Shown here: piece after piece, positions 22,378-31,607 of the stretch
Layout of the letters: each line of letters opens with the position of its first letter
How positions within the stretch are numbered: position 1 is the stretch's first letter
DNA from: a bacterium
Lineage (GTDB): Bacteria > Bacteroidota > Rhodothermia > Balneolales > M1805
DNA length: 33,087 bases
Reading direction: 5' to 3'
Assembly: GCA_006226965.1 (NCBI GenBank)
Contig: SBGQ01000062.1
Location: 1 to 33,087 of the forward strand
The notes under the pieces: generated by a model
Told to the model about the DNA's origin: nothing
The model's database searches: none
Seen by the model: only the letters and a program-made list of their open reading frames with translations
Position numbers and translations under genes: made by a program

Positions 22378-25300
22378 CTACACGAGTTTTGAGTGAATCG
22401 GAATGTGCAACTGTATATGTGTGCCATTACCGGGTTTTGAATTTAAACTAAAATTGGCACGTAAAAATGATGCTCTTTGCTGCATCGAGTTTACACCAAA
22501 ACTTGCCTTGCCCGATGCGTTTAGGTTCAAATCAAACCCTTTACCGTCATCAATAATCTCAACAAGAATGGTTTCTGCCTCTTTATTTTTTATGATGATG
22601 CTACACGAATCGGCCTCAGCATGCTTTAGCATGTTGGTTAGAGCTTCTTGTACGAATCGATACAAATTCAGACTTTGCTCTGAGTTTAAAAACGGGTCAA
22701 CCTCATCAATTTTCCATTCAAGCTTCACCTGAACAACATCTTTGAGTGAGGAAAGTAAGGATTCCATCGACTTAGCAAAACCCAATCGTTCTAACAAATG
22801 CGGGTGCAAATTATGTGAGATTTCACGTATTTCTTCAACTGTTCCGGTTATTAAGGCATTTACTTCATTAAATTTCGATTCCGTTTCTATGTTTTGTTGT
22901 GAATTTCGGATTTGCCTTAATGCCATTTTTATGAGCATCATTTTACTGCCAATGCTATCGTGCAAGGCCTCCGACACACGTTTCCTTTCTAATTCCTGCA
23001 CAGATATTACTTGCTGAGCAAAATGCTTCGAGGTTTCTGCAATTACGCGTAATTGATGTAATCGTGAAACATAGACATAGCTAATCATCATCAGAAACAA
23101 CAAAATAATACCCAATTGCACATACCATATTTCATAAAATCTGGGATGAATTTGCACAAAAACTGATGCTATTTGTGCCTGATTCTTGGATGAATAATCA
23201 GATCGAATTAATTGAATTTCGTACTTCCCAACTGATAAATTCTGAATGGTTAACTTGTTTATTAATTCGTTTTTTTGCCAAACGGTATCAAGCGGAAGAA
23301 TACGGAAATACGTATTTGTTGCGTTAGGATTTTTAAAAATCGGCGTGGAGTAATGAACTGAAAAATCGGCATTATCCCGACTTAACTCAACCCACTCACC
23401 AAGCTGATATGTTTTATTCTTATTCCCGAATTCTATATAACTCACATTTACTTTAAACTGATTTACATCGTTAGATATTTTCAGCGGTTCAAAAAAATTA
23501 AGTCCGTTAACGCCTCCCAAATACAACCATCTATGATGCCAATTCGCATACGCATTGGTATTAAATTCATTGGATTGCAAACCGTCTAAAATTGTATAAT
23601 TATTAAAGGATTCAGATTGAGGGTTAAATTTACTCACTCCGTTATTTGTACTCATCCAAATATTCTTCTGTAAATCAAATTGAATGGAATAGATAGTATT
23701 ATTAGGCAGACCTGAAGAAATAGAATAGTATTTAGAAATTTGCAGTTCTTTATCAAGCTTAATTAATCCGCCGGACGAGCCCAACCAATGCATTCCTTCT
23801 TCATCTTCTTGCATAGTGTATAAAACTAAACCTTTGAGTTCTTCCAAATCTATTTTGGTAACGGTGGCGGTGAACTGTTCGACAGTAAACCTGAATAATT
23901 CACCCGTTTCAGTTCCGACATAAAACAAACCATCCGAATTTTTAAAAACAAACTTACTGGCAATTTCCCTTATTTCTTGTGTTCCGCTTATTTCTACAAT
24001 TTGTTTTTTATCTACATCAAAACCAACAATACCCTTTGCAGTAGCAAGCATTAAAACAGAATCCGTTAACCACTCCATATCTCGAACAATATTACCAAAA
24101 TAACTGTCAGAGATTTTATACACATCGAATTGGTTTTTATTGAAATCGTACGTTGCTAATCCGCTACCTTCCGTTCCAATCCAAATTTTTTGTTGTTTTT
24201 TGGGATGATGAATTAAGCTGTAAGGCACAAAGTCTAATCTCTTCGAAGACCGATCCATCAACATTTCGGTTTTTGCTTCCTCAATATTGTATTTCTCCAG
24301 ACCCGAATAACCCCCGATTAGTATTTCTTTTTCACTCAGCGGTAAAATGCTTCTAATACTTTGATTCAATAAACCGGAAGTCATATTTGTGTTTACTTCC
24401 AAAAATCCGAACTGCTTATTTCTTTCGTAAAGTTTCGATATTCCTAGTCCGTTTGTACCAATCCAAACAACTCCGTCTCGTGTAGCTCCGATTGTTCGAA
24501 TGGTTGAAAGCCTATTTACATCAATAAAATTTTGAGTGATTCTTTCAGGTTTCTTGCTAAAATCATCAAGTTGAATAGTGTAGAGAACCATATCATAGGA
24601 GCCAATCCAAAGGGTATTTTCTTGCAAATTCATGCTTAAAATCGGAATCTCCATGTTTATCTTTCGATAAACTTCCTGTGCATCAGAACGATAGAAATAA
24701 AGGGTACTGTCTAAGCCAATAATATATGCTGAGTCTGAAATCTGCTGAACTTCAACAACAAACGGCACCTGTTTCGGTTTGGGAAAATGTAACTTTTGAA
24801 TACGTTTATTTTTAAGTGAATATCGGGTGATTTGCGCACGATTCTCCCAGATTAAAAGGCTGGAATCAGCCTCCATGTACATTTTTTTACGCTTTATTTG
24901 ATTATCCATTCTAAGAATTACACGAAATTTCTTGATAGAATCATCAAAATAGAGAACCCCCAAATCGGTTAACACATACAGTGCACCGCTCTTTGAAACC
25001 ACAAAATCGCTTACCTGATTAAACTGAACCAGACTGGAATCATCTAAAGCAGCATCCATACGTTTTATTTTATGCGTTCTATAATTGTACGTTGAGATAC
25101 CCTTGTAATGGTGGCCAATCCAAATAATTCCGTCCGGAGTTTCGGTAATGCTTGAAATTCCGTTTGATGCAATACTGTTTGTATCAGCTAAATTCCGTTG
25201 ATACACTTTATTTACAAATCCATCATATTTGTTAAGTCCGTCATTTGTACCAATCCATAAATAACCGCGACTATCTTGATAAATAGCATTCACTACATTC

Positions 25301-25413
25301 TGCGACAATCCATTATCTGCGGTTAAGTAATTCAAATCGAATTGATATTGAGCTAAAACAACATCACTTAAAGAAATCAAAAAAAATAATAGAATGGCAA
25401 AAAGACCCTTCAT
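22378..25413 (-). CDS. Propeller-sensor (Reg_prop) histidine kinase
   Basis: The 1011-aa protein has a signal peptide (ends VVLAQ), then many Reg_prop repeats forming two periplasmic beta-propellers (about residues 25-640). Examples are GLSQNVVNAIYQDSRGYLW, GIIWIGHHYKG and GLPNNTIYSIQFD. A Y_Y_Y domain (about 680-745) and one membrane helix (about 755-775) follow. The cytoplasmic part is a HisKA_3 domain with His818 in EALHDSIGSK and an HATPase domain with NMLKHAEA (N box) and DDGKGFD (G1). There is no receiver or AraC domain, unlike the hybrid kinases of Bacteroides polysaccharide loci. It pairs with the downstream NarL-type regulator. The ligand is unknown, and no glycan-uptake genes lie beside it. 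Confidence 0.93.
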   Translation of the reverse strand: MKGLFAILLFFLISLSDVVLAQYQFDLNYLTADNGLSQNVVNAIYQDSRGYLWIGTNDGLNKYDGFVNKVYQRNLADTNSIASNGISSITETPDGIIWIGHHYKGISTYNYRTHKIKRMDAALDDSSLVQFNQVSDFVVSKSGALYVLTDLGVLYFDDSIKKFRVILRMDNQIKRKKMYMEADSSLLIWENRAQITRYSLKNKRIQKLHFPKPKQVPFVVEVQQISDSAYIIGLDSTLYFYRSDAQEVYRKINMEIPILSMNLQENTLWIGSYDMVLYTIQLDDFSKKPERITQNFIDVNRLSTIRTIGATRDGVVWIGTNGLGISKLYERNKQFGFLEVNTNMTSGLLNQSIRSILPLSEKEILIGGYSGLEKYNIEEAKTEMLMDRSSKRLDFVPYSLIHHPKKQQKIWIGTEGSGLATYDFNKNQFDVYKISDSYFGNIVRDMEWLTDSVLMLATAKGIVGFDVDKKQIVEISGTQEIREIASKFVFKNSDGLFYVGTETGELFRFTVEQFTATVTKIDLEELKGLVLYTMQEDEEGMHWLGSSGGLIKLDKELQISKYYSISSGLPNNTIYSIQFDLQKNIWMSTNNGVSKFNPQSESFNNYTILDGLQSNEFNTNAYANWHHRWLYLGGVNGLNFFEPLKISNDVNQFKVNVSYIEFGNKNKTYQLGEWVELSRDNADFSVHYSTPIFKNPNATNTYFRILPLDTVWQKNELINKLTIQNLSVGKYEIQLIRSDYSSKNQAQIASVFVQIHPRFYEIWYVQLGIILLFLMMISYVYVSRLHQLRVIAETSKHFAQQVISVQELERKRVSEALHDSIGSKMMLIKMALRQIRNSQQNIETESKFNEVNALITGTVEEIREISHNLHPHLLERLGFAKSMESLLSSLKDVVQVKLEWKIDEVDPFLNSEQSLNLYRFVQEALTNMLKHAEADSCSIIIKNKEAETILVEIIDDGKGFDLNLNASGKASFGVNSMQQRASFLRANFSLNSKPGNGTHIQLHIPIHSKLV

Positions 25414-25497
25414 TCTCCTATGGGTTTGGAGCTTGGAAATTCACGACTGATAACTCGCATAATAATCAAATAATAGAAGAGTTTTGTTGAAATTCTA

Positions 25498-26184
25498 TTA
25501 CCGGAACGGGCTTGCCATTTGATGTGATTTTATCGCTTTTCCTGATAAATATATTGCCGCATACAAAGAGAACATTGCGCCTACAAACATCCATTCATAG
25601 TTTCGTTCCATAAGGAAATAATCGTATGCGCCATGAAATAACACGGCTAATAAAACGCCTAGAATTAAATAAAATTTAGACTTAACCTTCGATTTAAACT
25701 TTGCCACTCCTGCAAAATAACCGATTAAAACCCCAAATGTTGCGTGAGCAGGAACAGCCGTAAACATTCTCATAATGGCGACGGTAAATCCCATTTGATA
25801 CACATACAACAAATTTTCTAAAGTGGCAAACCCCATGGCTACCATCACAGAATAAATAATTCCGTCGAAAGGTTCATTAAAATTTTCGTTATTGTAACCA
25901 ATCCTTTTAAAGAACACATATTTCGAAAATTCTTCGCTCAGAGCAACAGTAATGAAAGCATATAATAAGGTGGATATAGATGTATGATTATCCGAAAACC
26001 CTAACGATTGAAACATATCGCCAAAGAATATTGCCGGCCCGATTGATATCATCCCGCCAATAAAACAGGCTAACAACAAACGTTTGGGTTCTTTTTCATA
26101 TTTATCAGCACGATACATATAAATCGTAATTGCCAGACCCGGTGCCAGCGCCAATGCCGTAAGTAACCATACATTTTCTAACAT
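25498..26184 (-). CDS. PrsW-like intramembrane metalloprotease
   Basis: The 228-aa protein has about eight hydrophobic segments. The PrsW/CPBP-related signature is complete: ALSEEFSKYVFF with EExxK (Glu84, Glu85, Lys88), GFATLENLLYV, PAHATFGVLIGYFAG and LFHGAYDYFL. PrsW in Bacillus subtilis cleaves an anti-sigma factor; the target here is unknown, and no anti-sigma gene is visible nearby. The HhH/barrel gene lies 33 bases upstream and the kinase gene 84 bases downstream on the same strand, so co-transcription with either is possible. Confidence 0.92.
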   Translation of the reverse strand: MLENVWLLTALALAPGLAITIYMYRADKYEKEPKRLLLACFIGGMISIGPAIFFGDMFQSLGFSDNHTSISTLLYAFITVALSEEFSKYVFFKRIGYNNENFNEPFDGIIYSVMVAMGFATLENLLYVYQMGFTVAIMRMFTAVPAHATFGVLIGYFAGVAKFKSKVKSKFYLILGVLLAVLFHGAYDYFLMERNYEWMFVGAMFSLYAAIYLSGKAIKSHQMASPFR

Positions 26185-26217
26185 AGGCGAGATAATACCA
26201 CTTTTACGATTTCCAGC

Positions 26218-28269
26218 CTAAAATGAATAGCGAATTTGAACCGTTGCCCGACTCCTTGAATTCCCTTGAATTAAATCGTTTCCACTGCCAACTGTTTGCT
26301 CGTTTTCATAGATAGAAATATCATATTTAAACCATAAATCCATCGCTTTTATGGGACTATACTTTATCAATACATAAGACCGCTGCCCCAATCCGCTCAG
26401 GACCGGATTCGATAAGGCATAGAGTACATCATTTTCATATTGATAAATTCGGGAATCGTAAGAATCTGTATCGAAGTAACTTAAACGGGCATCGATTTGA
26501 AGTTTTTTATTCACATTCCAACGCACATCCTGATAGATTTCCCAACCTGAGTCATTCTGGTCGAAATCTTCATAATTCACATATTCAATCCGAAAACGAA
26601 TGCGAACATTCTTGAGTAACTGATGCACAAAATCTGTTCGAGCACTCCATCGAGTTTGCGGATCAAGTACGCTATACTCTCTTCCGTCGGCTTGTAATTC
26701 ATCTCGGTCATCTTCTTTCTGTTCGTATCTCGCAAGAAAATTAAGTTGTGTACTTCTGTTCACAATGTATTCTGAGTAAATCAGCCAATCGTAACCTTTG
26801 GTTGATTGTGTGGTTCCGAATCGTGCGAACGGAAATTGGTACTGATCAAAATACATCCGAATTAAAAAATCCCGTGAAAAACGATGCGCTAAACCTGTAT
26901 AAATACCAAACTCATTAACCTGCCCGCTGCTCTCAGCAAAGCCGGATGCAAACGGATTTTGATAATCTTTAGCATAAGATCGAATTCCCAAACTAAATTC
27001 CGTCTGTTCACTCATAATCCATTGTGCTGTTTGCACCCAAGCCAATGCTCCGTTTTTGCTTCGTCCGATTTCGCCCGAAAGTGCCACTGTTTGCCAGAAC
27101 CAACTGTAATCCAAGCCAAAAACGTGCAATTCTTTACCTTCAAAATCGTACTGGTTGCTTAAAGCTGTTCCCGGTAAAATGTATTTATCTGATTGAAAAC
27201 CAAAGCCGGTTACACCAATCCAGCCCGTTCCCAATTTCCAGCGAAAACGTCCGCCATACATCGTAACAGGTGCATTGTATCGGCGTTCTATTTCCGTAGA
27301 TGTTCGGTGTAATCCTGTAGAACTTGGAAATCGTATGGTATCGCCACTTACAATACTTGCTGTTTCATTTTTTGATGAAAAGAAAAGGGTTGTTTCATAG
27401 GTTTCCCCAAGTGTAACTGCAACCCCTCGCTGAAAAGCAGTTTCTAAGGTCGAGCGATAAGACCTCAAACCACGCTCTGAACGTGAAACGGCATTAATTA
27501 CATCATTGCCTTTTCCAAAAGCACCGCCGTTCCATAAAACCAAACCTTGCCCAAACGATAAACTGTAATCTCCAAAAACAAGTTGTTTCACCTTCCCTAC
27601 ATCTTTTACAGCCACATGAAACGACGAAAAATCATACCCCACTGGTGCATTCCACGTTTCGCCGGGGTCTTTTTCAAGCGTTAAATTGAGTGATGCATGT
27701 TCCGTTGTGTAAGATGTGCGATGATAAACTTTGTACGGATCACCTCGATACGAACCGCCTGTTTCGTAGCCGGCCTGTTCTTCTAAAACCGTTTGAAAAC
27801 GTGTAATGTGCTCCAATTTTGCTTTTTGATTCCAGTAATTTGCCGACATCAACAAAGCTTTTTGCACCGCACCACTGGAACCAACTGTTATGTACGGACT
27901 AACTTTTGCAAGTGTAGCGGCTCCAATTCCTTTTACATTTACCAATTCACGAACGGTTTCAAACGGCTTTTTTTTGCGATATTCAACGATTCCCTGAGCC
28001 ATTTTAAAGTTGATTCCCGGCACTTTTATTAACTCGTCGATGCCTGCGCGATTAATATTAATCGGTTGTTGAGCCAATAATTGCAAATATTCGGCGAGTT
28101 CTTCTGCATTAAGAGTTGATTCCGGATCGAATGCTTCAACGGCGTATTCAACCGTTTTCTCTAATACTTCGGTTGAGTCCGTTGTTTGCCCCGCCGTGTA
28201 TTGAGATTTTACTAAGAGCAGTAAAACCAGAACCCATAAAACTCGCTTCATTTTCTTGTTTACAGGCAT
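26218..28269 (-). CDS. Helix-hairpin-helix plus outer-membrane beta-barrel protein
   Basis: After a signal peptide (hydrophobic core VLWVLVLLLLV, ends near TAGQ) come two helix-hairpin-helix units of the ComEA type: ININRAGIDELIKVPGI (about residues 72-88) and VNVKGIGAATLAKVSPYI (about 112-130). The remaining 540 residues are alternating beta strands with many aromatic residues, ending in RATVQIRYSF, an outer-membrane-barrel finish with terminal Phe. ComEA-like HhH units bind DNA non-specifically, so a role in DNA contact at the periplasmic face of the outer membrane is possible but unproven. ATG 28251 is an alternative start with an equally good signal peptide. Follows the PorV/PorQ-like gene by 86 bases. 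Confidence 0.8.
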   Translation of the reverse strand: MPVNKKMKRVLWVLVLLLLVKSQYTAGQTTDSTEVLEKTVEYAVEAFDPESTLNAEELAEYLQLLAQQPININRAGIDELIKVPGINFKMAQGIVEYRKKKPFETVRELVNVKGIGAATLAKVSPYITVGSSGAVQKALLMSANYWNQKAKLEHITRFQTVLEEQAGYETGGSYRGDPYKVYHRTSYTTEHASLNLTLEKDPGETWNAPVGYDFSSFHVAVKDVGKVKQLVFGDYSLSFGQGLVLWNGGAFGKGNDVINAVSRSERGLRSYRSTLETAFQRGVAVTLGETYETTLFFSSKNETASIVSGDTIRFPSSTGLHRTSTEIERRYNAPVTMYGGRFRWKLGTGWIGVTGFGFQSDKYILPGTALSNQYDFEGKELHVFGLDYSWFWQTVALSGEIGRSKNGALAWVQTAQWIMSEQTEFSLGIRSYAKDYQNPFASGFAESSGQVNEFGIYTGLAHRFSRDFLIRMYFDQYQFPFARFGTTQSTKGYDWLIYSEYIVNRSTQLNFLARYEQKEDDRDELQADGREYSVLDPQTRWSARTDFVHQLLKNVRIRFRIEYVNYEDFDQNDSGWEIYQDVRWNVNKKLQIDARLSYFDTDSYDSRIYQYENDVLYALSNPVLSGLGQRSYVLIKYSPIKAMDLWFKYDISIYENEQTVGSGNDLIQGNSRSRATVQIRYSF

Positions 28270-28355
28270 GAAATCGATGTTTTAGAACATTTTGATTTTA
28301 TTGATACCATAGCCGACAATAACATGCTCAAACTCATCTCCTTGTACTCCTGCTT

Positions 28356-29207
28356 CTACCAGGTGAAAGCTAAATCAATACCGGGGCTCCAACCCAAATC
28401 CTGATGCTTTTCAACAGAAAGATTTACATTCCATTGTTTATAGTTAATTCCGGCGCCAAAAGTGGTATTAACAGGTTTATTCCCTACCCCTGCACGTATA
28501 ACAAGTAAATCAACCAAAGGATATTCCACACCAACCCGGGTAGAAATCGGATAACGTACATCTTTGAGGACATCAACCAAAATCAAGCCTTTATCAAGCG
28601 GTTTGTAGGCTAAACCTACTGTCATAAGCTGTGGCAATTCTTCGGCATCTACGCCTATTGACGGTCTGTTTATATTGATAGCCGTTGTTCCGATATCGAG
28701 CTTTTCCGAAACAGGAAAAAATACTCCCAAGTCAATTCCGAGTGCTCCATCACTTCCATAGGGCGATGGAAACGCAATATGAGCGTAATGCAATTTTACA
28801 GCGGTTTTTACTTGTTTGAATTGCATCATCCAGCCAAGATGAAGATTGGTTTCTTTGTATAAATCGAAGCCATACGTATGCACTCCACCACTCACAACAC
28901 CCCATTTTATCGGATAGGAAAGCGTTGCTGCCACATCTGAAACAGCATCTAAGCCATAATATCGCACATAATAAAATGCCGCTTCCTTTTGCGTAGCATT
29001 TACTGTTGCCGGATTGGCAAACAGCGACCAAGTGTGATTGTTTAATGCTGTTGTTGCGTGATTTAAAGCCGAAGAACGTGCACCAAACCCAATTTGAGCC
29101 AGTGCAACATCATGTAATAGGGTAAAAAAGAACAGTATGCCAATCCAACTAGCATGAACTTTTCTCGAAAATCGGTAACCGTTTTTGTGCTCTGAACGCT
29201 TTGTCAT
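28356..29207 (-). CDS. PorV/PorQ-like outer-membrane beta-barrel protein
   Basis: This exported protein has a signal segment ending VALAQ, followed by GFGARSSALNHATTALNNHTWSLFANPA-type start, written in short: GARSSALxxA then LFANPA, which is the usual opening of PorV/PorQ/FadL-like barrels of Bacteroidota. The rest is beta-rich and ends in LAFTW, an aromatic end for BAM recognition. PorV and PorQ are T9SS shuttle or attachment components, but close relatives include many barrels of unknown role, so no gene symbol is given. Start ATG 29207 (MTKRSEHK) is preferred to the ATG at 29240, which lies closer to the divergent porD promoter. Confidence 0.78.
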   Translation of the reverse strand: MTKRSEHKNGYRFSRKVHASWIGILFFFTLLHDVALAQIGFGARSSALNHATTALNNHTWSLFANPATVNATQKEAAFYYVRYYGLDAVSDVAATLSYPIKWGVVSGGVHTYGFDLYKETNLHLGWMMQFKQVKTAVKLHYAHIAFPSPYGSDGALGIDLGVFFPVSEKLDIGTTAININRPSIGVDAEELPQLMTVGLAYKPLDKGLILVDVLKDVRYPISTRVGVEYPLVDLLVIRAGVGNKPVNTTFGAGINYKQWNVNLSVEKHQDLGWSPGIDLAFTW

Positions 29208-29292
29208 CTGTATGATTTTGAATGATAAAATACCTATCATTTCAGCACGTTTAGAGTACGTTCATTTAAGCATTAAGTCAAATCAAGAATTT

Positions 29293-30186
29293 GTGAAGAA
29301 AACATATTTTTTAACTCTGCTATCCCTTCTTTTTTTATCAGCATTTTCGGTTAAAGCACAGGAATTCGCGGCAAAAGTTGAACTCAATAAAGAACGTATA
29401 AATAGAACCGGGATCGACCACATCAACGAATTGCCAAAACAAATTGAAGATTACTTCAACAATTTTAAGTGGACCGATCAAAAATTTCTTGAACAAGAAC
29501 GTCTAAATTGCACCATTCAAATTAACTTAAACGAAGTTTCTGAGAGCTTAACCTTTAGTGCTTCAATCATTATTCAGTTAAATCGCCCGATTTACGGAAC
29601 AACACAAAGCACGCCGATTTTAGTTTTGGTTGATAATGCATGGAGTTTTAATTACCAACCGAACCGTGTTTTTATTCATGATGAATTTCAGTTTGATGAA
29701 ATTGCCTCTTTACTGGATTACTACGCTTATTTGATGCTGGCTTTTGATGCAGATACGTTTGCACCACTTGGCGGTACTCCGTTTTTCAACAAGGCGAATA
29801 ACTTATACAATCTGGCGAATACTACCAGTGCTTTAGGTTGGACTCGAACCACTCGCCAAGGCCGAGCCGTACTAATCGAAGCCATGATTAACCCAACTTA
29901 TGAAGGCTTAAGAAATGCCCAGTATACGTATCACCGATTGGGGCTCGATATGTTCAATGAAGATGTTGATGAAGCCAGAAAAAGTATAACTAATGCTCTA
30001 TTAAGCATAAATGATAATCGAAAAGTGATAACCGAACTTTACCCCTTCGATTTATTTTTTAATTCAAAATACCGTGAGATAACGGCAGTATTTAAAGATG
30101 CTGACCCAAGCATGAAGCTTAATATTTACACGCTTTTAGTTGAGATGGATCCTTCGCATATCAGTAAATACGATGAACTTAAGTGA
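29293..30186 (+). CDS. porD: T9SS-associated protein PorD (DUF4835 family)
   Basis: The 297-aa protein is read from GTG 29293, which gives an ideal signal peptide (MKKTYFLTLLSLLF to VKAQ). No in-frame ATG fits: the one at 29212 adds a 27-residue tail before the signal. Family marks are EFAAKVELNKERI, WTDQKFLEQERLNC, PIYGTTQSTP, YYAYLMLAFDADTFAP and GGTPFFNKA, all typical of DUF4835. Members are called PorD and are required with other Por proteins for type IX secretion, in the periplasm or inner-membrane side. It is divergent from a PorV/PorQ-like gene, and a T9SS cargo lies at 18070, so the secretion system should be functional in this genome. Confidence 0.9.
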   Translation: MKKTYFLTLLSLLFLSAFSVKAQEFAAKVELNKERINRTGIDHINELPKQIEDYFNNFKWTDQKFLEQERLNCTIQINLNEVSESLTFSASIIIQLNRPIYGTTQSTPILVLVDNAWSFNYQPNRVFIHDEFQFDEIASLLDYYAYLMLAFDADTFAPLGGTPFFNKANNLYNLANTTSALGWTRTTRQGRAVLIEAMINPTYEGLRNAQYTYHRLGLDMFNEDVDEARKSITNALLSINDNRKVITELYPFDLFFNSKYREITAVFKDADPSMKLNIYTLLVEMDPSHISKYDELK

Positions 30187-30209
30187 TGTCGGATTGTAAA
30201 AATTTATGA

Positions 30210-30230
30210 TGGTTGATTGTTGATGGTTGA
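30210..30230. repeat. Three tandem heptamers TGGTTGA-type
   Basis: TGGTTGA, TTGTTGA, TGGTTGA, the same unit as the 13-copy array at 16505, here in the 3' flank of porD and upstream of rocD. Confidence 0.9.
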
Positions 30231-30233
30231 TTT

Positions 30234-30310
30234 AAAACCTAAATACTCCTTACTCCTTACTCCTGTCACCTGTCACCTGTCACCTTTTCAACATATACCT
30301 TTTCAAAAAA
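30234..30310. repeat. Second heptad-periodic element, upstream of rocD
   Basis: The sequence runs in 7-base units: AAAACCT, AAATACT, CCTTACT twice, CCTGTCA three times, CCTTTTC, AACATAT, ACCTTTT, CAAAAAA. The last 30 bases (30281-30310) are identical to 16658-16687, and the order of families (TGGYTGA, AAAACCT, GAATACT-like, CCTTAC, CCTTTTC) is also shared. The rocD -7 box starts 4 bases later. Confidence 0.9.
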
Positions 30311-30313
30311 AAC

Positions 30314-30321
30314 TATCTTTG
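30314..30321 (+). promoter_or_regulatory. -7 promoter box of rocD
   Basis: TATCTTTG is an exact match to TAnnTTTG and lies 31 bases before the ATG at 30352. No -33 TTG is visible because the heptad element occupies that place. A GAGG Shine-Dalgarno-like sequence (30341-30344) precedes the ATG by 7 bases. Confidence 0.65.
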
Positions 30322-30351
30322 CTGAAATAAATATCTAATCGAGGGTACAGT

Positions 30352-31572
30352 ATGAATTCGCAACAGCTTATAGAACTTGAAGACCGTTACAACGCACACA
30401 ATTATCACCCGATTCCGGTTGTTATCTCAAAAGGAGAAGGTGCGTTTGTTTGGGATCAGGAAGGCAAACGGTACTACGATTTTTTATCAGCTTACAGCGC
30501 CGTAAATCAGGGACATTGTCATCCAAAAATCATTCAGGCTCTAACAGAACAAGCTCAGAAACTCACACTCACTTCAAGAGCATTTTACAATAATATTCTA
30601 GGTGAATACGCAAAATACATCACCGAATATTTCGGTTATGATCGGGTTTTACCCATGAATACCGGAGTTGAAGGCGGTGAAACTGCTGTTAAACTAGCTC
30701 GCCGATGGGGTTACGATGTAAAAGGAATTCCAGCCAATCAAGCTAAAGTAATATTCGTTGAAGGCAACTTCTGGGGTAGAACATTGGCTGCAATTTCTTC
30801 ATCGACTGACCCGAGTTCCACAACCGGTTTTGGTCCATTTATGCCGGGTTATGAGCTCATCCCATACAATAATTTAGCGGCATTAGAACAAGCACTCCAA
30901 GACCCGAATGTGTGTGCATTTATGGTAGAACCGATTCAGGGCGAAGCCGGTGTTGTTGTTCCGGATGAAGGATATTTAAAAGGCGTTCGTGAACTCTGTT
31001 CAAAATACCATGTGCTTTGGATTGCCGATGAAGTGCAAACAGGCTTGGCGCGCACCGGAAAGCGTCTCGCCGTTGACCATGAGAATGTAAAACCGGACAT
31101 TTTAATACTCGGAAAAGCTTTATCAGGCGGCGTATTACCCGTTTCTGCGGTTTTAAGTTCCGATGAAGTGATGCTCACTATTAAACCCGGTGAACACGGC
31201 TCCACTTACGGTGGAAATCCTCTTGCCTGTGCCGTTGCCATGAAAGCGCTCGAAGTTTTAGAACAAGAAAACATGGCAGATAACGCGGAAAAAATGGGTC
31301 AGATTTTCAGATCGGAAATGAACCGAATAAAAGAAAAATCTGATTTAGTTACTCTAGTTCGCGGTAAAGGCTTGCTCAATGCCGTTGTTATTGATGAACA
31401 CGAAGAAAGCGATAAAGCCTGGAAAATCTGTGTTCGATTAAAAGAAAACGGATTACTCGCCAAACCAACTCACGGTAATATTATTCGTTTCGCTCCGCCT
31501 TTGGTAATCACCGAAGAGCAACTTCTAGATTGTGTGAACATCATCGAAAAAACATTTGCTGAATTTGAATAA
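30352..31572 (+). CDS. rocD: Ornithine aminotransferase
   Basis: A 406-aa class III PLP aminotransferase converting ornithine and 2-oxoglutarate to glutamate semialdehyde and glutamate. The PLP lysine is Lys255 in [10 protein letters not shown]; the phosphate and ring contacts are in [16 protein letters not shown] and [30 protein letters not shown] and the [10 protein letters not shown] block are specific to ornithine aminotransferase. Length is normal for the bacterial enzyme. In this organism it would link ornithine to proline and glutamate. CarAB, 26 kb upstream, uses carbamoyl phosphate for the opposite direction toward arginine. Confidence 0.97.
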   Translation: MNSQQLIELEDRYNAHNYHPIPVVISKGEGAFVWDQEGKRYYDFLSAYSAVNQGHCHPKIIQALTEQAQKLTLTSRAFYNNILGEYAKYITEYFGYDRVLPMNTGVEGGETAVKLARRWGYDVKGIPANQAKVIFVEGNFWGRTLAAISSSTDPSSTTGFGPFMPGYELIPYNNLAALEQALQDPNVCAFMVEPIQGEAGVVVPDEGYLKGVRELCSKYHVLWIADEVQTGLARTGKRLAVDHENVKPDILILGKALSGGVLPVSAVLSSDEVMLTIKPGEHGSTYGGNPLACAVAMKALEVLEQENMADNAEKMGQIFRSEMNRIKEKSDLVTLVRGKGLLNAVVIDEHEESDKAWKICVRLKENGLLAKPTHGNIIRFAPPLVITEEQLLDCVNIIEKTFAEFE

Positions 31573-31607
31573 TCTGTGATTTAGTCAGTAACAGCTTCAG
31601 AAATTGT

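Noticed and set aside
22403-23017. Plus-strand frames opposite the kinase domain
   Set aside because: They are mirror frames of the conserved HisKA_3/HATPase coding region.
28356-29207. Calling the barrel gene porV or porQ
   Set aside because: The opening motif fits the wider family, but nothing seen distinguishes PorV, PorQ or an unrelated relative.
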